64,000 bases of DNA from contig JABURR010000015.1 in assembly GCA_014762635.1 (NCBI GenBank), positions 1 to 64,000 of the forward strand. The letters are read 5' to 3'. Source of the stretch: Paracoccaceae bacterium. GTDB lineage: Bacteria; Pseudomonadota; Alphaproteobacteria; Rhodobacterales; Rhodobacteraceae. The translations under genes were made by a program, and so were the position numbers. The notes beneath the pieces were generated by a model, which was not told where the DNA came from, made no database searches, and saw only the letters and a program-made list of their open reading frames with translations. Positions 28,382 through 36,657 of the stretch are shown one piece after another; the first letter of the stretch is position 1, and each line of letters starts with the position of its first letter.

Positions 28382-29002
28382 GTGACCAAACGCACGTCTG
28401 CCAAGTACAAGATCGACCGCCGGATGGGCGAAAACATCTGGGGTCGTCCGAAATCCCCGGTCAACCGCCGCGAATACGGCCCCGGCCAGCACGGCCAGCG
28501 CCGCAAGGGCAAGCTTTCCGACTTCGGTATCCAGCTGCGCGCCAAGCAGAAGCTCAAGGGCTACTACGGCGACCTGACCGAAAAGCAGTTCCGCCGCATC
28601 TACGCCGAAGCCGAGCGTGTGAAGGGCGACACCGGTGAGAACCTCGTCGGCCTGCTCGAGCGCCGCCTCGACGCCGTGGTCTACCGCGCCAAGTTCGTCG
28701 CCACGATCTTCGCTGCACGCCAGTTCGTGAACCACGGCCACGTGAAGGTGAACGGTCGCCGGGTGAACATCCCCTCCTATCGCGTGAAGGAAGGCGACGT
28801 GATCGAGGTCCGCGACAAGTCCAAGCAGCTTGCTTTCGTCCTCGAGGCGTCGCAGCTCGCCGAGCGTGACGTGCCCGATTACATCGAGGCCGACCATTCG
28901 AAGATGACCGCGACCTTCGTCCGCACCCCGGCCCTGGGCGATGTGCCCTATCCGGTGATGATGGAACCGAACCTGGTGGTCGAATTCTACGCAAAGAACT
29001 AA
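28382..29002 (+). CDS. rpsD: 30S ribosomal protein S4
   Basis: Primary 16S rRNA-binding protein that starts assembly of the 30S body and affects decoding accuracy. 206 residues. Family stretches include [20 protein letters not shown] and [20 protein letters not shown]. The S4 RNA-binding motif follows ([15 protein letters not shown], then [19 protein letters not shown]). The start is GTG 28382-28384 with AAGGAGA 6-7 bases upstream. It is monocistronic, with its own promoter, leader and terminator. Confidence 0.98.
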   Translation: MTKRTSAKYKIDRRMGENIWGRPKSPVNRREYGPGQHGQRRKGKLSDFGIQLRAKQKLKGYYGDLTEKQFRRIYAEAERVKGDTGENLVGLLERRLDAVVYRAKFVATIFAARQFVNHGHVKVNGRRVNIPSYRVKEGDVIEVRDKSKQLAFVLEASQLAERDVPDYIEADHSKMTATFVRTPALGDVPYPVMMEPNLVVEFYAKN

Positions 29003-29025
29003 GGGACCTACCCTCGTTCTTCACG

Positions 29026-29055
29026 AAGGCCGCCCACCGGGCGGCCTTTTCTTTT
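29026..29055 (+). terminator. Rho-independent terminator of rpsD
   Basis: AAGGCCGCCC (29026-29035) pairs perfectly with GGGCGGCCTT (29039-29048) around a 3-base loop, and the T-run TTTTCTTTT extends to 29055. It lies 23 bases after the stop codon. Confidence 0.9.
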
Positions 29056-29155
29056 GCACGGGTCGGGCCATCCATAACGCCTTCACAGCAATCGGGCACT
29101 GGCCTTGGCGCTGCGGCGCGGCTAGAACAGGACCAACAGGATTTCGAGCAGCCAC

Positions 29156-30241
29156 ATGACCAAGATCACCCCACAGCCCGGCCTGATGGATATCGCCCTT
29201 TACCAAGGCGGCCAAAGCCGTCTGGATGGCGTCAGCGAGGTGCTGAAACTCTCTTCGAACGAGAACCCGCTTGGGCCGGGCGAAAAGGCGAAAGAGGCCT
29301 TCGCGCGCACGGTGCACGAGTTGCATCGCTATCCCTCGACCGATCACCTGTCGCTGCGCACCGCCATTGCCGAGGTGCACGGGCTTGATGCCAATCGTAT
29401 CATTTGCGGCGTGGGTTCGGACGAGATCATCCACTTCCTCTGCCAATGCTATGCCGGCCCGGGCGATGAGGTGATCCATACCGAGCATGGCTTCGCCATG
29501 TACCGGATCTCGACTCTCGCGGCCGGGGCGACCCCGGTCGAGGTGCCTGAATGCGATCGCTCCGTGGATGTGGCCGCGATCCTTGCCGCCTGCACCAAGC
29601 GCACGAAACTGGTCTTCATCGCCAACCCGGCGAACCCGACCGGTACGATTCTGGGCGCCGAGGATGTCGCGCGGCTGGCCGAGGGGATTCCGCCGCAAGC
29701 GATCCTCGTGCTCGACGGGGCCTATGCCGAATTCGTGGACGGGTTCGACGGGGGCGCCGCGCTGGTCGAGACGCGTGAAAACGTGGTGATGACGCGTACC
29801 TTCTCGAAACTCTACGGGTTGGGCGGGTTGCGCGTCGGTTGGGGCTATGGCCCGAAGGCGATCATCGACGTGCTGAACCGTATCCGGGGGCCGTTCAACC
29901 TGTCGGAAACCCAGCTTCAGACCGCCGAGGCCGCAGTTCGCGACCGCGCCTTTGCCGAAAAATGCCACGACCTGAATGCCCGGATGCGCGACTGGCTGAC
30001 CGCCGCCCTGCGCAAATTGGGCATCGAGGTCGACCAGTCCTATGCGAATTTCGTTCTGGCCCGCTTCGCCACCCCGGACGAGGCCGAGGCCTGCGATGCG
30101 CATCTGAAATCCGAAGGGATCATCGTCCGGCGCGTGACCGGCTACAAGATCCCCGAAGGTCTGCGGATCACCGTCGGCGACGAGTCCGCCTGCCGCCGGG
30201 TTGCCCATGCCATCGCGCGGTTCAAGGGGGTCGAGGAATGA
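29156..30241 (+). CDS. hisC: Histidinol-phosphate aminotransferase
   Basis: PLP enzyme converting imidazole-acetol phosphate to histidinol phosphate with glutamate as amino donor; relatives also transaminate aromatic amino acids. 361 residues, fold type I. The PLP lysine is in [18 protein letters not shown]. Other marks are [40 protein letters not shown] and [13 protein letters not shown]. The stop overlaps the start of a prephenate dehydrogenase gene (ATGA), so it may serve mainly in tyrosine/phenylalanine synthesis, a known role for such pairs. Confidence 0.94.
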   Translation: MTKITPQPGLMDIALYQGGQSRLDGVSEVLKLSSNENPLGPGEKAKEAFARTVHELHRYPSTDHLSLRTAIAEVHGLDANRIICGVGSDEIIHFLCQCYAGPGDEVIHTEHGFAMYRISTLAAGATPVEVPECDRSVDVAAILAACTKRTKLVFIANPANPTGTILGAEDVARLAEGIPPQAILVLDGAYAEFVDGFDGGAALVETRENVVMTRTFSKLYGLGGLRVGWGYGPKAIIDVLNRIRGPFNLSETQLQTAEAAVRDRAFAEKCHDLNARMRDWLTAALRKLGIEVDQSYANFVLARFATPDEAEACDAHLKSEGIIVRRVTGYKIPEGLRITVGDESACRRVAHAIARFKGVEE

Positions 30242-31158
30242 GCCCGATCTACGATCGCGTCGCGCTGATCGGCCTGGGCCTCATCGCCGGGTCGATGTCC
30301 CATGCGATGCGCCGGGCCGACCTGGCGGGCGAGATCGTGGGCACCGCCCGCAGCCCAGAGACCCGCGCCATCGCCGAGGAGATCGGGCTGTGCGACCAGA
30401 TCGTGGCCACGAACGCAGAGGCCGTGGAAGACGCTGACCTGATCGTGCTGGCCGTGCCGGTCGGCGCGATGGGCGCGGTCGCGGCAGAAATCGCACCGCA
30501 TCTGAAACCGGGCGCGACCGTCACGGATGTGGGCTCGGTCAAGAAGGCAGTGGTCGAGGCCGTCGCCCCGCACATCCCCGAAGGTGTCCATTTCATCCCG
30601 GCGCACCCGCTTGCGGGGACCGAACATTCCGGGCCGCGCTCAGGCTTTGCCGAGTTGTTCGAGAACCGCTGGTGCCTGATTGTCCCTGACGAGAACACCG
30701 ATGCGCAGGCGCTCGACCGGCTCACCTGCCTCTGGGAGGCTATGGGCTCCAACGTCGAGACGATGGACGCCGAGCACCACGATCTCGTGCTGGCCGTCAC
30801 CAGCCACACGCCGCACCTTATCGCCTACACGATGGTGGGCGTGGCCGATGACCTGCGCCGCGTGACCGACAGCGAGGTGATCAAGTTCTCGGCTGCGGGT
30901 TTCCGGGATTTCACCCGGATCGCCGCCTCGGACCCGACCATGTGGCGCGACGTTTTCCTGTCGAACAAGGAGGCGACGCTGGAAATCCTTGGCCGCTTCA
31001 CCGAGGAGCTTTTCGCCCTGCAGCGGGCGATCCGGACCGGCGATGGCGACCAGCTGTTCGACTATTTCACCCGGACCCGTGCGATCCGCCGCGGTATCAT
31101 CGAGGCCGGGCAAGACACGGACGCGCCGGATTTCGGCCGCGTGGCGAAAAAACCGTGA
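30238..31158 (+). CDS. tyrC: Prephenate/arogenate dehydrogenase
   Basis: Oxidative decarboxylation of prephenate or arogenate in the tyrosine branch, using NAD(P). 306 residues. The dinucleotide fold begins [19 protein letters not shown]; the catalytic region has [15 protein letters not shown] with its histidine, and [15 protein letters not shown] helical dimerisation domain follows. No chorismate mutase or ACT domain is fused. Coupled to hisC upstream (ATGA) and to the extensin-like gene downstream (GTGA). Preferred substrate and cofactor cannot be told. Confidence 0.92.
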   Translation: MSPIYDRVALIGLGLIAGSMSHAMRRADLAGEIVGTARSPETRAIAEEIGLCDQIVATNAEAVEDADLIVLAVPVGAMGAVAAEIAPHLKPGATVTDVGSVKKAVVEAVAPHIPEGVHFIPAHPLAGTEHSGPRSGFAELFENRWCLIVPDENTDAQALDRLTCLWEAMGSNVETMDAEHHDLVLAVTSHTPHLIAYTMVGVADDLRRVTDSEVIKFSAAGFRDFTRIAASDPTMWRDVFLSNKEATLEILGRFTEELFALQRAIRTGDGDQLFDYFTRTRAIRRGIIEAGQDTDAPDFGRVAKKP

Positions 31159-32066
31159 GGCTGCGCGGCGTCATATCCCTGGGGCTTGCCCTTGCGGTGG
31201 TGGCGAACGCCGCGCTTGCGGATGCGCCCCGCACCTCGATCCGGCCGATGCCCAAGCCCGGCGGCGCCTCGGCCACCAGCGAGTATGTGGTGATCTACAC
31301 CAACGCGCCGGGGGTGCGGGAATCGCTCCGCCCCCGCATCAGCCCGAGGTCCCGCTATGGCGCGCCCGCGCCCATCGCGACGCCCGTGGCATCTGCCCCG
31401 GTCATCTATTCCACCGCACGGCTTGCGCCGTCCCGGTCGCTCCGCCCCGTACCCCGTCCGCGTCGCGGGGCGGTGCCTGCGCCTTCCGTGGCGCCGGCCC
31501 CCGTCACTGCGCCGCCGCCGCAGGTCGTGGCGCTTGGATCGCAGGGGCGCGTCTGCCGCAGCCGTGACATCCGCGGCGAACGGCTACGTGACATCCCGGG
31601 CGAGCTCCGCGGCTGCGGGGTGAACAACCCCGTGCGCGTCTCCTCGGTTTCGGGCGTGGCGCTGAACCCACCCGCTGTCATGGATTGCGACACTGCCAAG
31701 GCGCTGAACGAATGGGTCGATGAGGGCGTGAAACCCACGATCGGCCGGCTCGGCGGTGGCATTGCCGAACTGCGTGTTGTCGATGACTACAGCTGCCGCC
31801 CACGCAACAACCGCCCCGGGGCGGAAATCTCGGAGCACGGGCGCGGCAAGGCCATCGACATCGCCTCGTTCAATCTTCGAAACGGGGTCAGGATCCCGGT
31901 CGAGGGCGGTTGGAACGACCGGGTGCAGGGACGACTGCTCAAGCAGATGCACCGCGAGGCCTGCGGCCCCTTCGGCACGGTGCTCGGCCCCGATGCCGAC
32001 CGGTATCACCAGGACCATTTCCACCTGGACACGGCGCGCCACGGCAACGGCAACTACTGTCGCTAG
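31155..32066 (+). CDS. Exported extensin-like domain protein
   Basis: A 303-residue exported protein. Signal peptide [22 protein letters not shown] is followed by a basic proline/alanine-rich linker (residues about 25-130, with SRSLRPVPRPRRGAVPAPS). The C-terminal extensin-like domain (about 135-303) has GRVCRSRDIRGERL, DCDTAKALNEWVDEGVKPT and ISEHGRGKAIDIASF. It ends in the histidine/aspartate-rich YHQDHFHLD, reminiscent of the metal site of peptidoglycan peptidases of the VanY/MepA type. A cell-wall role is inferred. Start GTG 31155 gives a GTGA overlap with tyrC. Confidence 0.8.
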   Translation: MRLRGVISLGLALAVVANAALADAPRTSIRPMPKPGGASATSEYVVIYTNAPGVRESLRPRISPRSRYGAPAPIATPVASAPVIYSTARLAPSRSLRPVPRPRRGAVPAPSVAPAPVTAPPPQVVALGSQGRVCRSRDIRGERLRDIPGELRGCGVNNPVRVSSVSGVALNPPAVMDCDTAKALNEWVDEGVKPTIGRLGGGIAELRVVDDYSCRPRNNRPGAEISEHGRGKAIDIASFNLRNGVRIPVEGGWNDRVQGRLLKQMHREACGPFGTVLGPDADRYHQDHFHLDTARHGNGNYCR

Positions 32067-33064
32067 CGGATCACCATCCGGGGCGCGCGGCCCAGCGGGA
32101 AAGGCCCGAAAGCCACGAGGCCGTTCTTGAAGCTGAGCGGTGCGTCGATGGTTTCGGGCGGGCCTGACATGGCGGCCAGCAAGGTAAGCGCATTCTCTAC
32201 CGTCGGCGCGATTTCCGCGGGCACCAAGCCCGAAGCCTGCGCCATCGCCAGCATCTCGCGCCAGTTCGTGGCCTTGACGACGATCCGGCCCTCGGGGTTG
32301 CCGGCCTCGTCGACCGTAAGGTCACCGGCCAGCCGCAGGTCGAGGTTGCCCCAGGTCGCCTGCACCAGCTTCAGGTCCAGATCGGTGATCTGTGGGCGGG
32401 CATCCTCGATGGCATAACGGTCCCAGGGGGCATCGAACCCCATAGTCATGTCGATCTTCAGGGTCTCGACGGTCTCGGGCAGCGCCCCGAGAGGGTCGAG
32501 TTGCCTGCGCACCTGATCCGCTGGCCGGAAGCCCAGCGCCTCGAAGGCGATATCATGGGTATCCGTCTGACCCGGCGTCTGGCGGGTAGAAAGCTGGCCA
32601 CGCTCCACCGCTGCATCCCAGCCGGCGTTCGAGACCAGCCGGAAGCGATCGAGCACGATGGTCGACCGATCCAGCGCCAGGGCAGTATCGGGTTCGAACA
32701 CCACGCTGCCCTTCATCTCGGCGCTTTCGATGGTGATGCGCTGGTAGGGCGAGGCGATGGTCTGGGTACGGGGCCAGACCGCGATGATATGGTTCGGGCT
32801 GTAGCTGAGGGTCAGGATCTGGAAGAATGGCGCGCTCCAGGCGACACCGGTCTGCGGGTCCGCCAGTTGCAGGTCCAGGAAGGTCGTGTCGAATCGGTTG
32901 GGAAAGCCTTGAGTTTCGAGGCTGGCATATTCCGCCACCCAGCCTTCGTCCGCGCGGGCGTCGATCCAGTTGCGCAGGCCCTTTTCCATCGCCGTGGAGC
33001 CCACGACCCAGTAGCTGCCCCAAATGGCACCCAGTGACAGCATCACCACCAGAAGTCTGCGCAT
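32063..33064 (-). CDS. DUF2125 exported protein
   Basis: A 333-residue protein of the DUF2125 family, common in alphaproteobacteria. One N-terminal hydrophobic anchor or signal (LLVVMLSLGAIWGSYWVVGS) precedes a large beta-rich periplasmic domain (TQGFPNRFDTTFLDLQLAD, LSYSPNHIIAVWPRTQTIA). Such domains resemble the repeated beta-strand plan of lipid-transport proteins, but function is unproven. ATG 33062-33064 with AAAGGGG 5 bases upstream is preferred to a TTG 15 bases earlier. Overlaps the 3' end of the extensin-like gene by 4 bases and is divergent from the ChaC-like gene. Confidence 0.82.
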   Translation of the reverse strand: MRRLLVVMLSLGAIWGSYWVVGSTAMEKGLRNWIDARADEGWVAEYASLETQGFPNRFDTTFLDLQLADPQTGVAWSAPFFQILTLSYSPNHIIAVWPRTQTIASPYQRITIESAEMKGSVVFEPDTALALDRSTIVLDRFRLVSNAGWDAAVERGQLSTRQTPGQTDTHDIAFEALGFRPADQVRRQLDPLGALPETVETLKIDMTMGFDAPWDRYAIEDARPQITDLDLKLVQATWGNLDLRLAGDLTVDEAGNPEGRIVVKATNWREMLAMAQASGLVPAEIAPTVENALTLLAAMSGPPETIDAPLSFKNGLVAFGPFPLGRAPRMVIR

Positions 33065-33128
33065 GAAAGCCCCTTTCAACCCGGACCAGCGTCGTGTTTA
33101 CAGTCCGGCAGATAGGAGGACCAGAGCC

Positions 33129-33677
33129 ATGGGCCAAGGGCCGTTGTGGATATTCGGCTACGGATCGCTGATGTGGAACCCCGGATTCCCGGTGGCCGAA
33201 CGCGTGCTGGCGACCCTGCCGGGCTATGCGCGGACCTTCTGCATGTGGTCGATCCATCACCGGGGCACACCGGAAAAGCCCGGCCTTGTCCTGGCGCTGG
33301 ATGAGCACCACGAGGCGGCCTGCCACGGGCTGGCCTTTGCCGTCACCGGCGGGGCGGAAGAGGAAACCATCGCCTACCTGCGCGAGCGGGAACTGATTTC
33401 CTCGGCCTACCTAGAACGGGAATTGTCGGTAACCCTGGTGGATGGGCGCCGCGTCGACGCAGTGACCTACGTCGTCGATCCCCATCACGAACAATACTGC
33501 GGCGGGCTGCCGCTTGAAGATCAGGCTCAGGTGATTTCCCGTGCACACGGCGGCCGTGGGCCGAATACCGAGTACCTGTTCAACACCGCCGAACACCTTG
33601 CGGAACTGGGAATCGAGGACCCCGATCTGGGCTGGCTGACCGACCGTGTCCGAAAGATCGCCGACGGAACATACTGA
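33129..33677 (+). CDS. ChaC-like gamma-glutamylcyclotransferase
   Basis: A 182-residue cytosolic protein of the ChaC/GGCT fold. ChaC enzymes split glutathione into 5-oxoproline and Cys-Gly. The substrate-binding YGSL motif appears in WIFGYGSLMWNPGFP; the conserved core ARTFCMWSIHHRGTPEKPGL and the region of the catalytic glutamate (LRERELISSAYLERE) are present. AGGAGG lies 9 bases before ATG 33129. An open frame extends upstream to 33024 but overlaps the divergent gene's leader. Confidence 0.9.
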   Translation: MGQGPLWIFGYGSLMWNPGFPVAERVLATLPGYARTFCMWSIHHRGTPEKPGLVLALDEHHEAACHGLAFAVTGGAEEETIAYLRERELISSAYLERELSVTLVDGRRVDAVTYVVDPHHEQYCGGLPLEDQAQVISRAHGGRGPNTEYLFNTAEHLAELGIEDPDLGWLTDRVRKIADGTY

Positions 33678-33752
33678 GACTATTGCCGGTTGGCACCGCC
33701 GGTAATCGCCTCTATCCTCCGGCCCGAGAAAACATCGACAGGACATGGCCCT

Positions 33753-34997
33753 ATGAACCGTCGGGATCGCGAGGCCGAGCCATTCTTTTCGCATCCGGTG
33801 CGTCAGATCTTCCTGATGCTCATCGCCCTCGGACTCGTGGGCGGCGGGCTCTTTTTGGCGTTTCCCCGGGTTGCGCCGGTCTTTCTGGCCAACCTTTACC
33901 TGAACGGGTTCATCTTTCTGGTCTTCATCATCGGGATCGTGACCTGTTTCGCGCAGGTCTTCCAACTGTCGTCCTCGGTGAACTGGATCAAGGGCTTCGC
34001 CGAAGAACGCCCGGGCCATTCGCTGGTGCGCCCACCGCGGCTGCTTGCGCCGTTGGCCGCGCTGCTGCGCTCGCGCGGGCGGGAGATGCAGATCAACGCG
34101 ACCTCGGCCCGATCAATCCTCGATTCCGTGGCGACCCGGATCGACGAGGCGCGCGACATCACGCGCTACATCGTCAACCTTCTGATCTTCCTTGGCCTGC
34201 TGGGGACGTTCTACGGCCTTGCGACCACGGTCCCGGCGGTGGTCGAGACGATCCGCTCGCTTGCCCCCAACGACAGCGACACCGGGATGGAGGTCTTCGC
34301 CCGGCTGATGTCCGGCCTTGAGGCACAACTCGGCGGCATGGGCGTGGCGTTTTCCTCCTCGCTTCTGGGCCTTGCCGGATCGCTGGTCGTTGGCTTGCTG
34401 GAACTGTTCGCCAGCCACGGGCAGAACCGGTTCTACCGGGAACTCGAGGAATGGCTCTCGACGATCACCCGGCTTGGCATCGCATCCGCGGACGGAAGCG
34501 ACGAGGGCAGCCAGGCCATTGCGGTTCTGGATCGGATGGCCGAACAGCTCGACGTTCTCCAGACGCTTTTCGTGCAATCCGACGAAAGCCGTGCGCTGGT
34601 GGACGAGCGTCTCGGGGAAGTCTCCGAAGCGCTGAGCGGATTGATTCGTCGCCTCGACTCCGAAACCAACCCTGCGGCCGCGCTGGATCGCCTGGCCGAT
34701 GGTCAAGATCGCCTGATTTCGGTGATTGAACGCTCCGGCTCCCGGGCCGCGTCCTCGGAGGCGCTCGACCGTATCGCCGACGGGCAAGAGCGGATGATCG
34801 CGGCGCTTGAGGGTACGAGCAAGGAGGGCGGCGCCCATTGGGACGCCGAGAACCGGATGCGGATGCGCTCCATCGACGTGCAGCTTCTGCGTATCCTCGA
34901 AGAGCTCACCGCCGGGCGTCAGGATGCCGTTTCCGAATTGCGGGCCGAGTTGCGGGCGCTGACCCGCGCCGTGCGCGGCGAGGATCAGGACAGCTAG
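33753..34997 (+). CDS. MotA/TolQ/ExbB-type membrane protein with a repeated C-terminal tail
   Basis: A 414-residue protein with four hydrophobic segments: FLMLIALGLVGGGLFLAF, a second at about residues 46-68, YIVNLLIFLGLLGTFYGLA, and FSSSLLGLAGSLVVGLLEL. The last two match the pore helices of MotA/TolQ/ExbB proton channels (GLLGTFYGLATTVPAV). After the last helix a tail of about 200 residues carries near-repeats: VLDRMAEQLDVLQ, ALDRLADGQDRLISVIE and ALDRIADGQERMIAALE. It is followed 3 bases later by a MotB-like gene, forming a stator-like pair. Which process the proton flow drives is unknown; no flagellar, Tol or Ton genes are near. Confidence 0.8.
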   Translation: MNRRDREAEPFFSHPVRQIFLMLIALGLVGGGLFLAFPRVAPVFLANLYLNGFIFLVFIIGIVTCFAQVFQLSSSVNWIKGFAEERPGHSLVRPPRLLAPLAALLRSRGREMQINATSARSILDSVATRIDEARDITRYIVNLLIFLGLLGTFYGLATTVPAVVETIRSLAPNDSDTGMEVFARLMSGLEAQLGGMGVAFSSSLLGLAGSLVVGLLELFASHGQNRFYRELEEWLSTITRLGIASADGSDEGSQAIAVLDRMAEQLDVLQTLFVQSDESRALVDERLGEVSEALSGLIRRLDSETNPAAALDRLADGQDRLISVIERSGSRAASSEALDRIADGQERMIAALEGTSKEGGAHWDAENRMRMRSIDVQLLRILEELTAGRQDAVSELRAELRALTRAVRGEDQDS

Positions 34998-35000
34998 GTC

Positions 35001-36644
35001 ATGCCCCCATCCAGAAGATCGGTGAATCGCATGGCGGGCAGCATCTGGCCCGGATTCGTCGATGCGATGACTGCGCTTCTGCTGGTGCTGATGTTCGTTC
35101 TGACGATCTTCATGATCGTGCAGTTCGTCCTGCGCGAGACGATCTCGGGGCAGGAATCGGAACTGGACGAACTCTCGGGCGAGATCACCGCGCTGGCCCA
35201 GGCGCTGGGCCTGGAACAGCAGCGCTCCAACCAGTTGGAGGACCGCGTGCAGAACCTGGACGCCTCGCTGGCGGCGGCCCGGAACGAGATTTCGACCCAG
35301 TCCTCGCTGATCGCGGCGCTGACCGCGCAGACGGAATCCCAGGCCGCCGAGCTTGAGGACCGCGCGGCAAGAATCGCCAGTTTCGAGGCTCAGGTCGCCT
35401 CGCTTCTGTCCGAACGCGACAGCGCCCGCGCCGAGGTCTCGGCGCTGGAGGAAGAACGTGGCGAGCTTCTGTCCGAGCAGGAAGCCCTGAACCTTGCCCT
35501 GGCCCGCGCCCGCGACGAGATCGACGCCAACGCAGAGGCCGCCCGGCTGGCCGCGGCCCGGCGCGAGGCACTGGAAGCCCTGATCGCTGATTTGCGGACC
35601 GAGGCGGCGGAACGCGACGCGGAGCTTGCCGACACGCAGCAGGCCCTGAGCGACACCCAAACCGAACTGTCCGAGGAAGAGGCCGCGCGGCTGGCCGAGG
35701 CCGCCGCCGCGGAAGCGCTTCGCAAACGGCTGGAGAACAGCGAAGCGGAACTCACCGCCATGTCGCTTGCACTGGAAGAGCAGCGCAAGCAGGCGGAAGA
35801 AACCCTGACACTGCTTGCTGCCGCCCGCGCAGCCGCTGAGGAAGCCGAAGCGGCCGCCTCTCAGAACATGACCGAGGCAGAACGCCAGGCGGCGCTGCTT
35901 GCACTGGCGAACCAGAAGCTCTCGGAAGAGGAAGCCAAGTCCGCCGACAGCCTGCGGCGCGTCGCGGCGCTGAATGAACAGGTCGCGGCGCTGCGCGGCC
36001 AGCTGGGTCAGCTTCAGAACCTGCTGGACGAGTCTGACGCCCGGGATGCCGCCGCGAGGGTTCAGATGGAGTCGCTTGGCAACCGGCTGAACGCGGCCCT
36101 GGCCCGTGCTGCCTCCGAGGAGCGCAAGCGCGCGGAATTGGAAGAGGCCGAGCGCAAGCGGCTCGAGGCCGAGGCCAAGCAGCTTGAACGCTACCGTTCG
36201 GAATTCTTCGGCCGCCTGCGCGAGGTTCTGGCCGGGCGCGAAGGGGTCAGGATCGTCGGCGACCGGTTCGTCTTTTCCTCCGAGGTCCTGTTCGAACCCG
36301 GCCGCGCCGAACTGGGTCCAGAAGGCCAAGCCCAGATCGCCCGCGTCGCCCGGCTCTTGCAGGACGTCTCGCGCGAAATCCCCGGGGATATCGACTGGAT
36401 CATCCGGGTCGATGGCCACACGGACAACATCCCCCTCGGCTCGGGCAGCGAGTTCGCCGACAACTGGGAGCTTTCCACGGCCCGCGCGCTGTCGGTGGTC
36501 AACTACATGATCGACGATCTCGGCTTCCCGCCCGAGCATCTGGCTGCCACCGGTTTTGGTGAGTTCCAGCCTGTCGACCCCCGCAACACATCCGCCGCCC
36601 GCGCCCAGAACCGCCGGATCGAGCTCAAGCTGACCGAGCGTTGA
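35001..36644 (+). CDS. MotB-like protein: membrane plug, long coiled coil, OmpA domain
   Basis: A 547-residue protein. A single transmembrane helix near the N-terminus carries an acidic residue at its cytoplasmic edge (FVDAMTALLLVLMFVL, Asp21), the position of the proton-carrying aspartate of MotB. A very long coiled coil (about residues 45-395, rich in Ala, Glu, Leu and Arg) leads to a C-terminal OmpA/MotB peptidoglycan-binding domain (about 405-547). That domain has FVFSSEVLFEPGRAELG, IIRVDGHTDNIPLGSG and ARAQNRRIELKL. The coil, if extended, could reach some 50 nm. It pairs with the upstream MotA-like protein. Confidence 0.85.
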   Translation: MPPSRRSVNRMAGSIWPGFVDAMTALLLVLMFVLTIFMIVQFVLRETISGQESELDELSGEITALAQALGLEQQRSNQLEDRVQNLDASLAAARNEISTQSSLIAALTAQTESQAAELEDRAARIASFEAQVASLLSERDSARAEVSALEEERGELLSEQEALNLALARARDEIDANAEAARLAAARREALEALIADLRTEAAERDAELADTQQALSDTQTELSEEEAARLAEAAAAEALRKRLENSEAELTAMSLALEEQRKQAEETLTLLAAARAAAEEAEAAASQNMTEAERQAALLALANQKLSEEEAKSADSLRRVAALNEQVAALRGQLGQLQNLLDESDARDAAARVQMESLGNRLNAALARAASEERKRAELEEAERKRLEAEAKQLERYRSEFFGRLREVLAGREGVRIVGDRFVFSSEVLFEPGRAELGPEGQAQIARVARLLQDVSREIPGDIDWIIRVDGHTDNIPLGSGSEFADNWELSTARALSVVNYMIDDLGFPPEHLAATGFGEFQPVDPRNTSAARAQNRRIELKLTER

Positions 36645-36657
36645 ACTGGCTTGCTGT

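Noticed and set aside
33753-36644. Zorya-type anti-phage system
   Set aside because: The channel/OmpA pair recalls ZorA/ZorB, but no ZorC, ZorD or ZorE gene is adjacent and the coil is in the other subunit. Kept only as a stator-like finding.
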